Shown: positions 1-9,000 of the stretch, piece by piece
Numbering within the stretch: the first letter of the stretch is position 1
Layout: each line of letters opens with the position of its first letter
Assembly: GCA_000525025.1 (NCBI GenBank)
Contig: JCKJ01000001.1
Coordinates: 1,612,001 to 1,676,000, forward strand
DNA length: 64,000 bases
Reading direction: 5' to 3'
Origin: Methylophilaceae bacterium 11
GTDB taxonomy: Bacteria > Pseudomonadota > Gammaproteobacteria > Burkholderiales > Methylophilaceae
Translations under genes and position numbers: made by a program
Notes under the pieces: generated by a model
The model's database searches: none
What the model was told of the DNA's origin: nothing
What the model saw: the letters and a program-made list of their open reading frames with translations, nothing else

Positions 1-2
1 TG

Positions 3-1415
3 GTGCAACATGATCTGCAGTTTGGTGATGCCGTTAAAAATTACACCTTATTAGCGATTGGTGATGGCTTAGTCGCACAAATCCCTTCACTCATTATCTC
101 TGTCGCAGCTGGTGTGGTGGTATCACGCGTAGCCAACAACGAAGACATTGGCGGCCAACTGATTACCCAACTATTCAATAACCCAACTGTGATTTACCTG
201 ACTGCTGGCATTATCGGTGGTATTGGCTTGATTCCAGGCATGCCGCACTTTGCGTTCCTATTACTAGCTTCTATTTTGGCGGGTATTGCGTATGTGGTAG
301 ACAAGCAAAAAACACAAGCAGCGCTTGAACCAGAAGTAGAAGCACCGGCAGAAGTGGTGACCGAAGTAGAAGAAGCCAGCTGGGATGATGTAGTGCCGGT
401 CGATATCGTGGGCCTAGAAGTGGGTTACCGCCTGATTCCATTGGTAGATAAAGCACAAGGCGGTGACTTACTTAAACGCATTAAAGGTATCCGCAAAAAA
501 TTCGCACAGGAAGTTGGCTTCTTAGCACCTACCGTGCATATTCGCGATAACTTAGAGTTACGCCCAAACAGCTACCGCGTCACCCTTAAAGGGGTTGAGG
601 TAGCTACAGGTGAATCAAACTTTGGTCAGTTTTTAGCCATCGATCCAGGAACGGTGACAGGCCAATTAGAAGGTGCCGTGACGACAGACCCAGCCTTTGG
701 TTTGCCAGCAGTGTGGGTAGATGCCAACATGCGTGACCATGCACAAGCCATGGGCTATACCGTGGTAGACGCTGGCACCGTGATTGCCACACATTTGAAT
801 CACATGATTTCGATGCACGCAGCCGAGTTATTAGGCCGTGAAGAAGTACAAAAACTCTTGGATCACGTAGGTAAAGAATCACCTAAATTAGTTGAAGACT
901 TAGTGCCTAAACTCTTATCGTTCGCACTCGTACAAAAAGTGCTGCAAAACTTACTGACAGAAGGTGTGCATATCCGTGACATGCGTACTATTTTGGAAAC
1001 GCTGTCCGAGCATGCAATCCAAACACAAGATGCTGGCGATTTGACTGCGCTAGTACGCGTGAAATTGGGTCGCGCCATTGTGCAAGACTTGTTCCCAATT
1101 GGTAACGAAGTGACTGCCATGACGTTAGACGGCAACCTAGAGCGCATTTTATTGCAAGCCTTACAAAACAATGCAGCCAACAATACATCTATAGAGCCAG
1201 GCATTGCCGAAGCCTTAGCCAGACAAGCCGAGACTGCCTCTAAACAACATGAACAAATGGGCTTAACCCCTGTGTTATTAGTGCCAGCGCCATTACGCGC
1301 AGCACTTGCAAAATTTTTACGCCGTTCCGTTCCACATCTTCGCGTGTTGTCACACGAAGAATTACCAGATTCAAAAACCATTCGCGTCACTAGTCTTATT
1401 GGAGGTCAAGCATGA
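3..1415 (+). CDS. flhA: FlhA, flagellar type III export gate protein (5' truncated by window)
   Basis: FlhA forms the nonameric export gate of the flagellar type III secretion apparatus and binds substrate-chaperone complexes through its large cytoplasmic domain. The 470 visible residues open inside the membrane domain with the conserved segment TLLAIGDGLVAQIPSL, followed by two hydrophobic stretches (about residues 25-42 and 62-95) and then the soluble C-terminal domain. A complete FlhA is near 690 residues, so roughly the first 220 lie left of the window and the GTG at position 3 is only the first in-frame codon, not the real start. The stop overlaps the flhF start (ATGA at 1412), so the two are translationally coupled. 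Confidence 0.95.
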   Translation: MQHDLQFGDAVKNYTLLAIGDGLVAQIPSLIISVAAGVVVSRVANNEDIGGQLITQLFNNPTVIYLTAGIIGGIGLIPGMPHFAFLLLASILAGIAYVVDKQKTQAALEPEVEAPAEVVTEVEEASWDDVVPVDIVGLEVGYRLIPLVDKAQGGDLLKRIKGIRKKFAQEVGFLAPTVHIRDNLELRPNSYRVTLKGVEVATGESNFGQFLAIDPGTVTGQLEGAVTTDPAFGLPAVWVDANMRDHAQAMGYTVVDAGTVIATHLNHMISMHAAELLGREEVQKLLDHVGKESPKLVEDLVPKLLSFALVQKVLQNLLTEGVHIRDMRTILETLSEHAIQTQDAGDLTALVRVKLGRAIVQDLFPIGNEVTAMTLDGNLERILLQALQNNAANNTSIEPGIAEALARQAETASKQHEQMGLTPVLLVPAPLRAALAKFLRRSVPHLRVLSHEELPDSKTIRVTSLIGGQA

Positions 1416-2845
1416 ACATTAAACGATTTTTCGGAAAAAACTCACGCGAAGCGTTGAGCATGGTACGTAAAGCCTTAGGCGAAGACGCGGTGATTATTTC
1501 TAACCGTGCCAGCAATGGTGGCAATGAGATTCTTGCAGTCAGCGAGGCAGACATGCACGCGATGGCGAATCAGTTCAGCCCACTCGGCGCAGATATGCTG
1601 GACAGCCCGACCATGCAGCTCCCACAAGAAACGTTTGAGGATGAAGAGGAAGAGGATTACGCGGATGCGCCTACCCTGCTTTCCATTCTCAATCAAAACA
1701 AACGTGCTGTGAAAGCACCAGAGTTTGTGCCAGAAAAACCCAAAGCGGTAATGCCGGCAGCCAAAGTTTCGCCTAGACAAGAAGCGCATTCTAGACGCGC
1801 AGCTATGGAACAACCAAGTTTTGATATGCAAGCAAATGACGATATGAGCGGCTTGTCTCACCAAGAGTTAAGTCAACAATTTAGCATGATGTTGAATGAG
1901 ATGCGTGGCATGCGTAGCCGTGTGGAAACACAGTTAACGGCCATGGCATGGAACAACAATCTGCAACACAACCCGGTGAAAGCCAAAATATTGAGCACTT
2001 TATTAGCCGCTAACTTTAGCGCATCACTTTCTAGACAGTTGGCAGAAAAATTACCAAACAGCCTGGAAATGAACCGCGCATTGGCTTGGATCAAAGGTGC
2101 ATTGGCCAGAAATCTGGATACGATTAAAGACGAAAGCGAATTATTAGACCAAGGCGGCGTATTTGCTTTGGTAGGCCCAACTGGCGTGGGTAAAACCACT
2201 ACGACGGCTAAATTGGCTGCACGCTATGTCATGAAACATGGCACACAAAACTTAGGCCTCATCACTACAGATGGCTACAGGATTGGTGGTCATGAGCAAC
2301 TGCGTATCTACGGCAAGATTTTAGGCGTGATGGTCTATGCAGTGAAAGATGAAGCCGATTTGAAAATCGCCTTGAATGAACTCAAACACAAACACTGCAT
2401 TTTGGTGGATACCGTAGGTGTGAGCCAACGTGACCGCATGGTGACAGAACAAATCGCCATGCTTTCTAAAATGAATGTGAATATCAAAAAGCTGCTATGC
2501 CTGAACGCTACTTGCACCGGTGAAACATTAACTGATGTGATCCGCGCCTATAAAGGCCGCGCGTTGGATGGCTGCATTATCACTAAATTGGATGAAGCCG
2601 CGACCATTGGCAATACCTTAGACGTCATCATCCGCGAGAAATTAAAACTGTACTACACCACGCACGGTCAACGCGTGCCAGAAGACATGCAAGTGGCCAA
2701 CAAAGTAGAGTTGATTTCCAGAGCATTGACATTGAATTCGACCAGCTGGCCTTTCCAATACTTGGAAGAAGAATTGCCATTTGTGGTGGCCAATGTAGAT
2801 AACTACGCAGATTACGTGAAAGCGACGGAGGTGAACCATGCTTAA
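1412..2845 (+). CDS. flhF: FlhF, SRP-type GTPase for flagellar placement
   Basis: FlhF is an SRP-family GTPase that sets the site and number of polar flagella. The 477-residue protein has a variable acidic N-terminal B region, then the NG domain: P-loop GPTGVGKTTTTAKL (about 256-269), the TTDGYRIGGHEQL segment, DTVGVSQRD (G3) and TKLDEA (G4). It overlaps flhA by 4 bp and the next gene by 8 bp, so this is a tightly coupled operon. The G3 form DTVG rather than DTAG is, as I recall, usual for FlhF and is not taken as a defect. Confidence 0.95.
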   Translation: MNIKRFFGKNSREALSMVRKALGEDAVIISNRASNGGNEILAVSEADMHAMANQFSPLGADMLDSPTMQLPQETFEDEEEEDYADAPTLLSILNQNKRAVKAPEFVPEKPKAVMPAAKVSPRQEAHSRRAAMEQPSFDMQANDDMSGLSHQELSQQFSMMLNEMRGMRSRVETQLTAMAWNNNLQHNPVKAKILSTLLAANFSASLSRQLAEKLPNSLEMNRALAWIKGALARNLDTIKDESELLDQGGVFALVGPTGVGKTTTTAKLAARYVMKHGTQNLGLITTDGYRIGGHEQLRIYGKILGVMVYAVKDEADLKIALNELKHKHCILVDTVGVSQRDRMVTEQIAMLSKMNVNIKKLLCLNATCTGETLTDVIRAYKGRALDGCIITKLDEAATIGNTLDVIIREKLKLYYTTHGQRVPEDMQVANKVELISRALTLNSTSWPFQYLEEELPFVVANVDNYADYVKATEVNHA

Positions 2846-3662
2846 TGTGCCACAAGACCAAGCGGCTGGCTTACGTAGAATCATGGCGGCGCCTGCGCCA
2901 CGTATTATTTCTATTATCTCGGCTGCCGCTACGCAAGATAAATCTCGTCTGATGACGAACTTGGCAGCATCGATCAGCGACCAAGGCAATAAGACATTAG
3001 TCATTCATGCCTCTAAAGAGTCTTCTGAGACTTATTATGGCATTAACGCCCTACCTACTTTGGTGGATACTGCCGGTAAAAAAATGGGATTAAACAAAGC
3101 CATTCATTTATCGCAACATGGTTTCTCCATTGCCAAAATGATGCAGAAAAGCCAATTGGATCAGATGTTGAATCACACCATGAGCGAATACTTAACCCAA
3201 GTATTTCATACCTTGGCCGATCAGTACGAGATTTTATTGGTAGACGCTTCACTCAATAAGGCTCATTTACTACCCATTAGTTTGCTCAACGATGGCGAAA
3301 TTATTATCCAGCTCACGCGTCAGCCAGAATCGATTAAAGATGCGTATGCCATGATTAAAAAGGTCTACAGTCAATTAGGCCGTCGTCACTTTGGCATCAT
3401 TGTGGACGATGCTACTGAACAGCAAGCCAAAGTGGTGTTTAACAATATTTCATCTGTGGCTAAACGCTATATGCGCATTGATTTAGAGTATTTTGGTGCG
3501 ATTCCAAAAGATGACCATTTGAGCAAAGCCTCGCAATTAGGCCGATCTGTCATCGAGGCATTTCCATTGGCAACCGCCTCTAACGCGTTTAAGAAAATGG
3601 CACTTAAATTAGATTATAAGCACGCTACTCCTGCAGATTTTACGCCTGCACAATTTGCCTGA
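2838..3662 (+). CDS. flhG: FlhG/FleN-like MinD-family protein with a degenerate Walker A
   Basis: Position directly after flhF and before fliA identifies this as the FlhG (FleN/YlxH) partner that limits flagellar number. The 274-residue protein keeps the N-terminal DQAxxLR helix (DQAAGLRR, about residues 6-13), which in characterised FlhG proteins stimulates FlhF GTPase. The MinD-type deviant Walker A (KGGVGKT) is replaced by AATQDKSRL near residues 31-39 and the following DAD by HAS, so ATP binding and ATP-driven dimerisation should be lost. The C-terminal part still follows the MinD/ParA fold (ILLVDASL, IIVDDA). Starting ATG overlaps flhF by 8 bp. The identity rests on context plus fold; the loss of ATPase activity is inference. 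Confidence 0.82.
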   Translation: MLNVPQDQAAGLRRIMAAPAPRIISIISAAATQDKSRLMTNLAASISDQGNKTLVIHASKESSETYYGINALPTLVDTAGKKMGLNKAIHLSQHGFSIAKMMQKSQLDQMLNHTMSEYLTQVFHTLADQYEILLVDASLNKAHLLPISLLNDGEIIIQLTRQPESIKDAYAMIKKVYSQLGRRHFGIIVDDATEQQAKVVFNNISSVAKRYMRIDLEYFGAIPKDDHLSKASQLGRSVIEAFPLATASNAFKKMALKLDYKHATPADFTPAQFA

Positions 3663-3682
3663 ATTTAGGCCAGAGGTTATTT

Positions 3683-4420
3683 ATGTATACAGTTACTGGT
3701 AAACACGATCAAAAAAGTGAAATGCTGACCAAGCATGCCACCATGGTGAAAAAACTCGCCTATCAACTCAAGGCAAAACTACCGCCCAGTGTTGAGCTAG
3801 ACGATTTAATACAGGCTGGCATGATAGGACTGCTGGATGCGATTAACCGCTATGAAGACACGCACGGCGCGCAATTTGAAACGTATGCAGCCCAGCGTAT
3901 CCGTGGTTCTATGTTAGATGAGTTGCGTAGCGCAGATTGGCTACCGCGTAGCATTCGCAAGAATATGCGTGATATTGAAGCAGCTATCCATCAGTTGGAA
4001 CAACAACTTGGCAGAGCACCTTCAGAAAACGAGATTGCTAAAAAGTTGGATGTCTCGCTCAATGATTACTACGAAACGCTGGGCGATTGCCAAGGCCATC
4101 AACTGGTGTATTACGAAGACTTTCATGATGATGAAAGTGGTGGTGAGCACTTTTTAGACCGCTATGTAGACGACGAGAACAGCGACCCGATCAAAGGCCT
4201 GCTGGAAAGTGATTTCCGTGATGCACTCATTGAATCGATTGAAGCGTTGCCGGAACGTGAAAAAATATTGATGGGGCTTTATTATGAGCAAGAGCTCAAC
4301 CTCAAAGAGATTGGTGCCGTCATGAACGTATCCGAATCACGCGTATGTCAATTACATAGCCAAGCAGTTGGCCGCTTGCGTGCACATTTGAAAGAAAGAG
4401 CATGGACTGGGGTAGTTTAG
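3683..4420 (+). CDS. fliA: FliA, flagellar sigma-28 factor
   Basis: RNA polymerase sigma factor for late flagellar genes, 245 residues, the usual FliA length. Region 2 is visible as LIQAGMIGLLDAINRYEDTHGAQFETYAAQRIRGSMLDELRSADW with region 3 (RSIRKNMRDIE...AIHQLEQQLGRAPSENEIA) and region 4 helix-turn-helix (LKEIGAVMNVSESRVCQLHSQAVGRLR). The start follows an AGAGG-type ribosome site. It is held inactive by FlgM (encoded at 10879-11211), and likely targets in this window are the sites in front of flgM and flgK. Its 3' end overlaps motC by 19 bp. Confidence 0.96.
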   Translation: MYTVTGKHDQKSEMLTKHATMVKKLAYQLKAKLPPSVELDDLIQAGMIGLLDAINRYEDTHGAQFETYAAQRIRGSMLDELRSADWLPRSIRKNMRDIEAAIHQLEQQLGRAPSENEIAKKLDVSLNDYYETLGDCQGHQLVYYEDFHDDESGGEHFLDRYVDDENSDPIKGLLESDFRDALIESIEALPEREKILMGLYYEQELNLKEIGAVMNVSESRVCQLHSQAVGRLRAHLKERAWTGVV

Positions 4421-5142
4421 CCGGCCTAGCCATTGCCCTACTCGCACTGGTTGTTGGCCAAGCGGTAGAGGGTGGGCAAATTGCCTCATTGATACAGCCA
4501 GCTGCGCTGCTGATTGTGCTATTTGGCACTTGCGGCGCAGTATTGCTGCAAACCAATTATGCAAGCTTTATAGAAGGTGTGGTGATGGCAAAACATGTAT
4601 TTATCACGCCACATGACGATCGCCGTGAGTTGGCTTCACGCATCAGCGCTTGGGCCACATATGCGCGCAAAGAAGGCATTTTTATGCTGGAAAGTTATTT
4701 AGGCCGCGAAACTGATCTGTTCATTCGCAAAGGCTTACAACTAATGATAGACGGTACACCGCCTGACCGTATTCGTGAGATTTGTGCGATTGATATCCAT
4801 TTTTATGAACTCAAACAACGCAATGCCGCCAAAATTTGGAGTGCAGCCGGTGGCTACGCGCCAACCATTGGCATTTTAGGTGCAGTAATTGGCTTAATCC
4901 ATGTGATGGAAAATTTATCTGACCCCAGCAAATTAGGCAGTGGTATCGCGGTTGCCTTTGTCGCCACCATTTATGGCGTAGGCTTTGCTAACTTAGTGTT
5001 TTTACCCATCGCCAGCAAGCTTAAAGCCTTGATTACGCACGAGATGATGCGCCGAGAAATGCTACTGAATGCCTGGGTATCGATTGCACGCGGCGACCAT
5101 CCGAAAATTGTGGAAGAGCGTTTGCAGTCTTACTTACACTGA
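4402..5142 (+). CDS. motC: MotC-type flagellar stator subunit (MotA family)
   Basis: Inner-membrane proton-channel stator subunit of the MotA/ExbB family, 246 residues, the length of the Pseudomonas-type MotC. Four hydrophobic segments are visible (about 5-22, 30-48, 150-170, 182-205), with the conserved GGYAPTIGILGAVIGLIHVM and SGIAVAFVATIYGVGFANL blocks in the last pair; the cytoplasmic loop carries KGLQLMIDG. The start lies inside the end of fliA, implying coupled translation, and motD follows after 11 bp. Symbol motC rather than motA is chosen because of the sequence and the fliA-motC-motD context. Confidence 0.9.
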   Translation: MDWGSLAGLAIALLALVVGQAVEGGQIASLIQPAALLIVLFGTCGAVLLQTNYASFIEGVVMAKHVFITPHDDRRELASRISAWATYARKEGIFMLESYLGRETDLFIRKGLQLMIDGTPPDRIREICAIDIHFYELKQRNAAKIWSAAGGYAPTIGILGAVIGLIHVMENLSDPSKLGSGIAVAFVATIYGVGFANLVFLPIASKLKALITHEMMRREMLLNAWVSIARGDHPKIVEERLQSYLH

Positions 5143-5153
5143 TGTGACGAATC

Positions 5154-5990
5154 ATGATTAGAAGAAAACCACTGGACGATGATGACGATAACCCAGACCG
5201 CTGGTTAGTATCGTATGCAGACTTTATTACCCTGCTGTTTGCCTTTTTTGTGGTGATGTATGCCATTTCATCCGTGAATCTCAGCAAATACAATGCGCTG
5301 ACTAACGCCATAGATACTGCATTTAGCGGCGATAGCGCACCAACAGTGCCACAGCAAAAAAAAATAGACGTAAAACCGCAACCGGAAAAATCGCTGATTA
5401 AACCATTACCACTGAGTTATTTGTATCAAGAGAAATCGAAACGTGAGCGTGAAAACATGGCTAAGTTAGGCGTTGATCTTTCTAACAAGCTTGCACTGAT
5501 GATACAGGATGGTAAAGTACAAGTGATGCAAAATAACCGTGGCGTGCGCATCGATATTAACGACAGCGTATTGTTTAACTCTGGCTCCGCAGACCTTGCA
5601 GATTCTGCTGTGGAAATCATCAACGAAATCGCAGTGATTTTGAACGCCAACCAACGCTTGATTCAGGTAGAAGGCCACACTGACGATACGCCGATACATA
5701 CACACCAGTTTTACTCCAACTGGGAGCTCTCCGCAGTGCGTGCCAGTACAGTAGTACGCATGCTAAATGCAGCAGGCGTAGTAGAAACGCGTTTAAGCGC
5801 ACTAGGCTACGGCGCTACCCAACCTATTAGCAGTAGTGACACCGAGTTTGGTCGGGCAAAGAATCGTCGCGTATCGATCATGATTTTGTATGAGACAAAA
5901 AACGAATTGCAAGATACGCTAGAAATTAAACCTCAAGAAGTCAAACTGCAAGAAGTCAAACTGCAAGAAATCACACCACAAGTGCCATAA
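5154..5990 (+). CDS. motD: MotD-type stator subunit (MotB family, OmpA-like peptidoglycan binding)
   Basis: Partner of MotC that anchors the stator to peptidoglycan. The 278-residue protein has the MotB N-terminal signature DRWLVSYADFITLLFAFFVVMYAISSVN with the proton-carrying Asp in SYADF (about residue 23), a periplasmic linker and a C-terminal OmpA-like domain (about 130-245; VEGHTDDTPI and NRRVSIMI). The tail after the OmpA domain consists of a short QEVKL-type tandem repeat encoded by 15-bp units at 5934-5963. The gene ends 12 bp before the convergent stop of the cyclic-di-GMP gene. Confidence 0.9.
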   Translation: MIRRKPLDDDDDNPDRWLVSYADFITLLFAFFVVMYAISSVNLSKYNALTNAIDTAFSGDSAPTVPQQKKIDVKPQPEKSLIKPLPLSYLYQEKSKRERENMAKLGVDLSNKLALMIQDGKVQVMQNNRGVRIDINDSVLFNSGSADLADSAVEIINEIAVILNANQRLIQVEGHTDDTPIHTHQFYSNWELSAVRASTVVRMLNAAGVVETRLSALGYGATQPISSSDTEFGRAKNRRVSIMILYETKNELQDTLEIKPQEVKLQEVKLQEITPQVP

Positions 5991-6002
5991 CTGGCATGCG
6001 TA

Positions 6003-9000
6003 TTATTGTTTACTCAGCTTTAAAATTGCATTGAATTGCTCAATGGGCAATGGCTTACCAAAAAAGTAACCTTGGTAACGACGGCACCCATTGGTAAGCA
6101 AGAGTTCGCGCTGCTCATGGGTTTCCACCCCTTCCGCAATCACGCCGATGTACATACTTTGCGCCATAGCAATAATCGTACGCACAATCGTCCTATCGTG
6201 GCTATCTGTCACAATATCGCGCACAAAAGACTGGTCTATCTTAAGCTGATAGAGCGGTAACCGTTTTAAATATTGCAGCGATGAATAACCCGTACCAAAA
6301 TCATCTAGCGAGAACTGCACGCCAACCTGCCCCAGCGCATTCATGTACTCTACGGTTTCTTCTACATTTTCCAACAGCATGCTTTCTGTCAGCTCTAAGC
6401 GCAAATGCATCGCATCAATGCCATGTTTTTGTATGCTGGCTTTCACTTGCTGCACAAAATCCACTTGTCTAAACTGCTTGGCACTAATATTCACGGACAA
6501 AGTCAGCTCACGGGTATTGGGATCCGCCTGCCATGCTTTGATTTGTGCACAAGCGGTATCTAGCACCCATGTACCAATCGGGATAATCAAACCACTTTCT
6601 TCCGCCAGAGGAATAAACTCGGCCGGCGAAATCATGCCGCGCTCTGGGTGTAGCCAGCGAATGAGCGCTTCCGCACCAAATGGCTGTCCTAAATGATCGA
6701 CTTGCACTTGGTAGTAGAGTTTGAGCTGGCATTCGTTGATGGCTTTTCTCAGCTCTGTTTCTAAACCCACCAATGCTGTGATGTTGGCTTGCATTTTGGG
6801 GTCAAAGAACCTAAAGGTATTGCGCCCTGCTTTTTTGGCCTGGAACATGGCAATATCAGATTGTTGCAACACATCCTCTGCATCCATTTTCTGCTGCCCA
6901 AACAGGGTAATGCCCACACTGGCGCTGCTATGATGTTTTTGCTTGGCAATCGTGAATGGTTTGTTCAGTACTTTTAAAATACGATCTGCGACAATTTCTA
7001 CTTGCTTGGCCGCCTCAATCAACTCACTACTTAGGTTTTCGACCAGCACAACAAACTCATCGCCACCTACGCGTGCAATCGTATCGGCAGCTTGCAGATT
7101 GGCTCTTAAGCGATTGGCCACCTCTACTAACAGCATATCGCCTATATCATGGCCGCGTGAATCGTTCACCGTTTTAAACTGGTCTAAATCCAGATACATC
7201 AGCGCACTATTGGCCCCAGATTCAAGATTCATCGCCATGGAACGCTTGAGTTGCTCAAATAAGAATCTGCGATTGGGCAAGCCGGTGACGTCGTCATAAT
7301 AGGCTAAGTGCGCAATCTTAGAAATGGATTCGCTACGCTCTAAGGCAATGCTGATCAGGCGCGCGGACTGCTCAATCAATATCATGTCGTACTCATCCGG
7401 CGCATGTGCCTCATGGTGATAAATGCCAAAGGCACCCAGCACATTGCCTTTTGCCCCAATAATGGGCTCCGCCCAACTAGAGCCAATGCCATATTTCTGG
7501 GCAATTTCTCGGTTCTTAGTCCAGTAAGGATGCGTCATCACATCCTCTACAATCACCCGTTTTTTAATAAATGCCGCCGTACCAATCGAGCCCATTCCCA
7601 TGCCGATTTTCATGCCTTCTAGTGCATCCACAAAGCCTTCTGGCAAACTTAGGGCAGATACTACTGTCAGTTGCTTTCCATTCTCCGCAAGCATGGCAAT
7701 CAAACAAAACATAGAGGGATTAAGCTGTTCAATACCCGCTACAATACTATCTAAAAGCACTTGTAGGTTTTCTTCGCGCACCACCAGTTCCAGCATGCGA
7801 CTTCTAAATTGCTCGTAATTTGATATCCGTCGACGGTTAGAAATATCTCTGGCAAAGCCCACTGTACCCACGACTTTGTCTTCTACAATGACTGGCGATT
7901 TGTAAGCTTCAAACCATAAACGATTACCTTCCACCTCTATAATTGCATCCAGCGTCTTGGGCTCACGGCTAATCATGACCGCTTTGTCCTGAGATCTATA
8001 AGAGTCAGCCAAATCAGGTGGCCAAAAATCTGAATCGGTTTTGCCAATCACCTGCTCTAAAGTATCGGCACCGCATGCATGCAAAAACGCCTCATTCACG
8101 GTTAAAAATCGACTATCTTTGTCTTTTAACCAGACCATGAATGGGAAATTATCCAACAAAGAACGTTGATACGCTTCTTTCTGCCTCAGCTCAAAATCGG
8201 CCTGCTTGCTGGCGGTAATATCAAACAACGTCATTCTGACCATCGCATGGTCTTCAGTCACATGCGTACGTACGCATGTAAGTTTTACATCAACATGTGT
8301 CCCAGTTTCTTCGTCTGCTAACCCAATCTCAAATGCTAGCTCTGCACCCTCTTGCAACGCTTTTAATGCAGCAAACTGTGATTGCCAATACTTTTTATCT
8401 TGCTGCGCGACATAACGTGCAAAGCGCTCTTTACCTAGTTCTTTGCGCTTAATACCAAGAATAGACCTAGCTTTCCAATTGGCTTCTGACACCATGCCTT
8501 GCTCATTGACTGTTAAATAGCCAATCGGGGCAAACTCGTACAAATCCACATAACGCTCACTAGACTCCAATAATGCATGCTGGGTTTTACGCAGTTTCTC
8601 TTGTTCTTGCTTACGTTCAGTAATAATGTCAAATACACCCAGTAGGCCGATAATCTCATTACGCGCATTGCTGAGTGGCACTTTGGACTTCAGTGCCCAA
8701 TCATGTTTGCCTTGGCTATTGGTGACTTCTTCCTCGTAAAACAACTTAGGCACACCCGCGGCCATAATCGCAGCATCATCCTGCCTAAATTTTTCGGCAT
8801 GCGCTGACGGAAAAAAGTCCTCATCACTTTTCCCATAAATTTCAGAAGGGTCGCTTAAGCCCATTTCTAAGGCAAATGCTTTGTTGCAGCCTAAATAACG
8901 TGAATGTTTGTCTTTCCAAAAAATTCTCGATGGCGCAGCATCAATCACGGTAACCAATAAATAACGAGACTCTTCAATGGCATTGTGCAGTGCGTTTTGT

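Noticed and set aside
1412-2845. Non-consensus DTVG in the G3 motif of FlhF as a sign of a dead GTPase
   Set aside because: As far as I recall this is the normal FlhF form, and the P-loop and TKLD motifs are intact.
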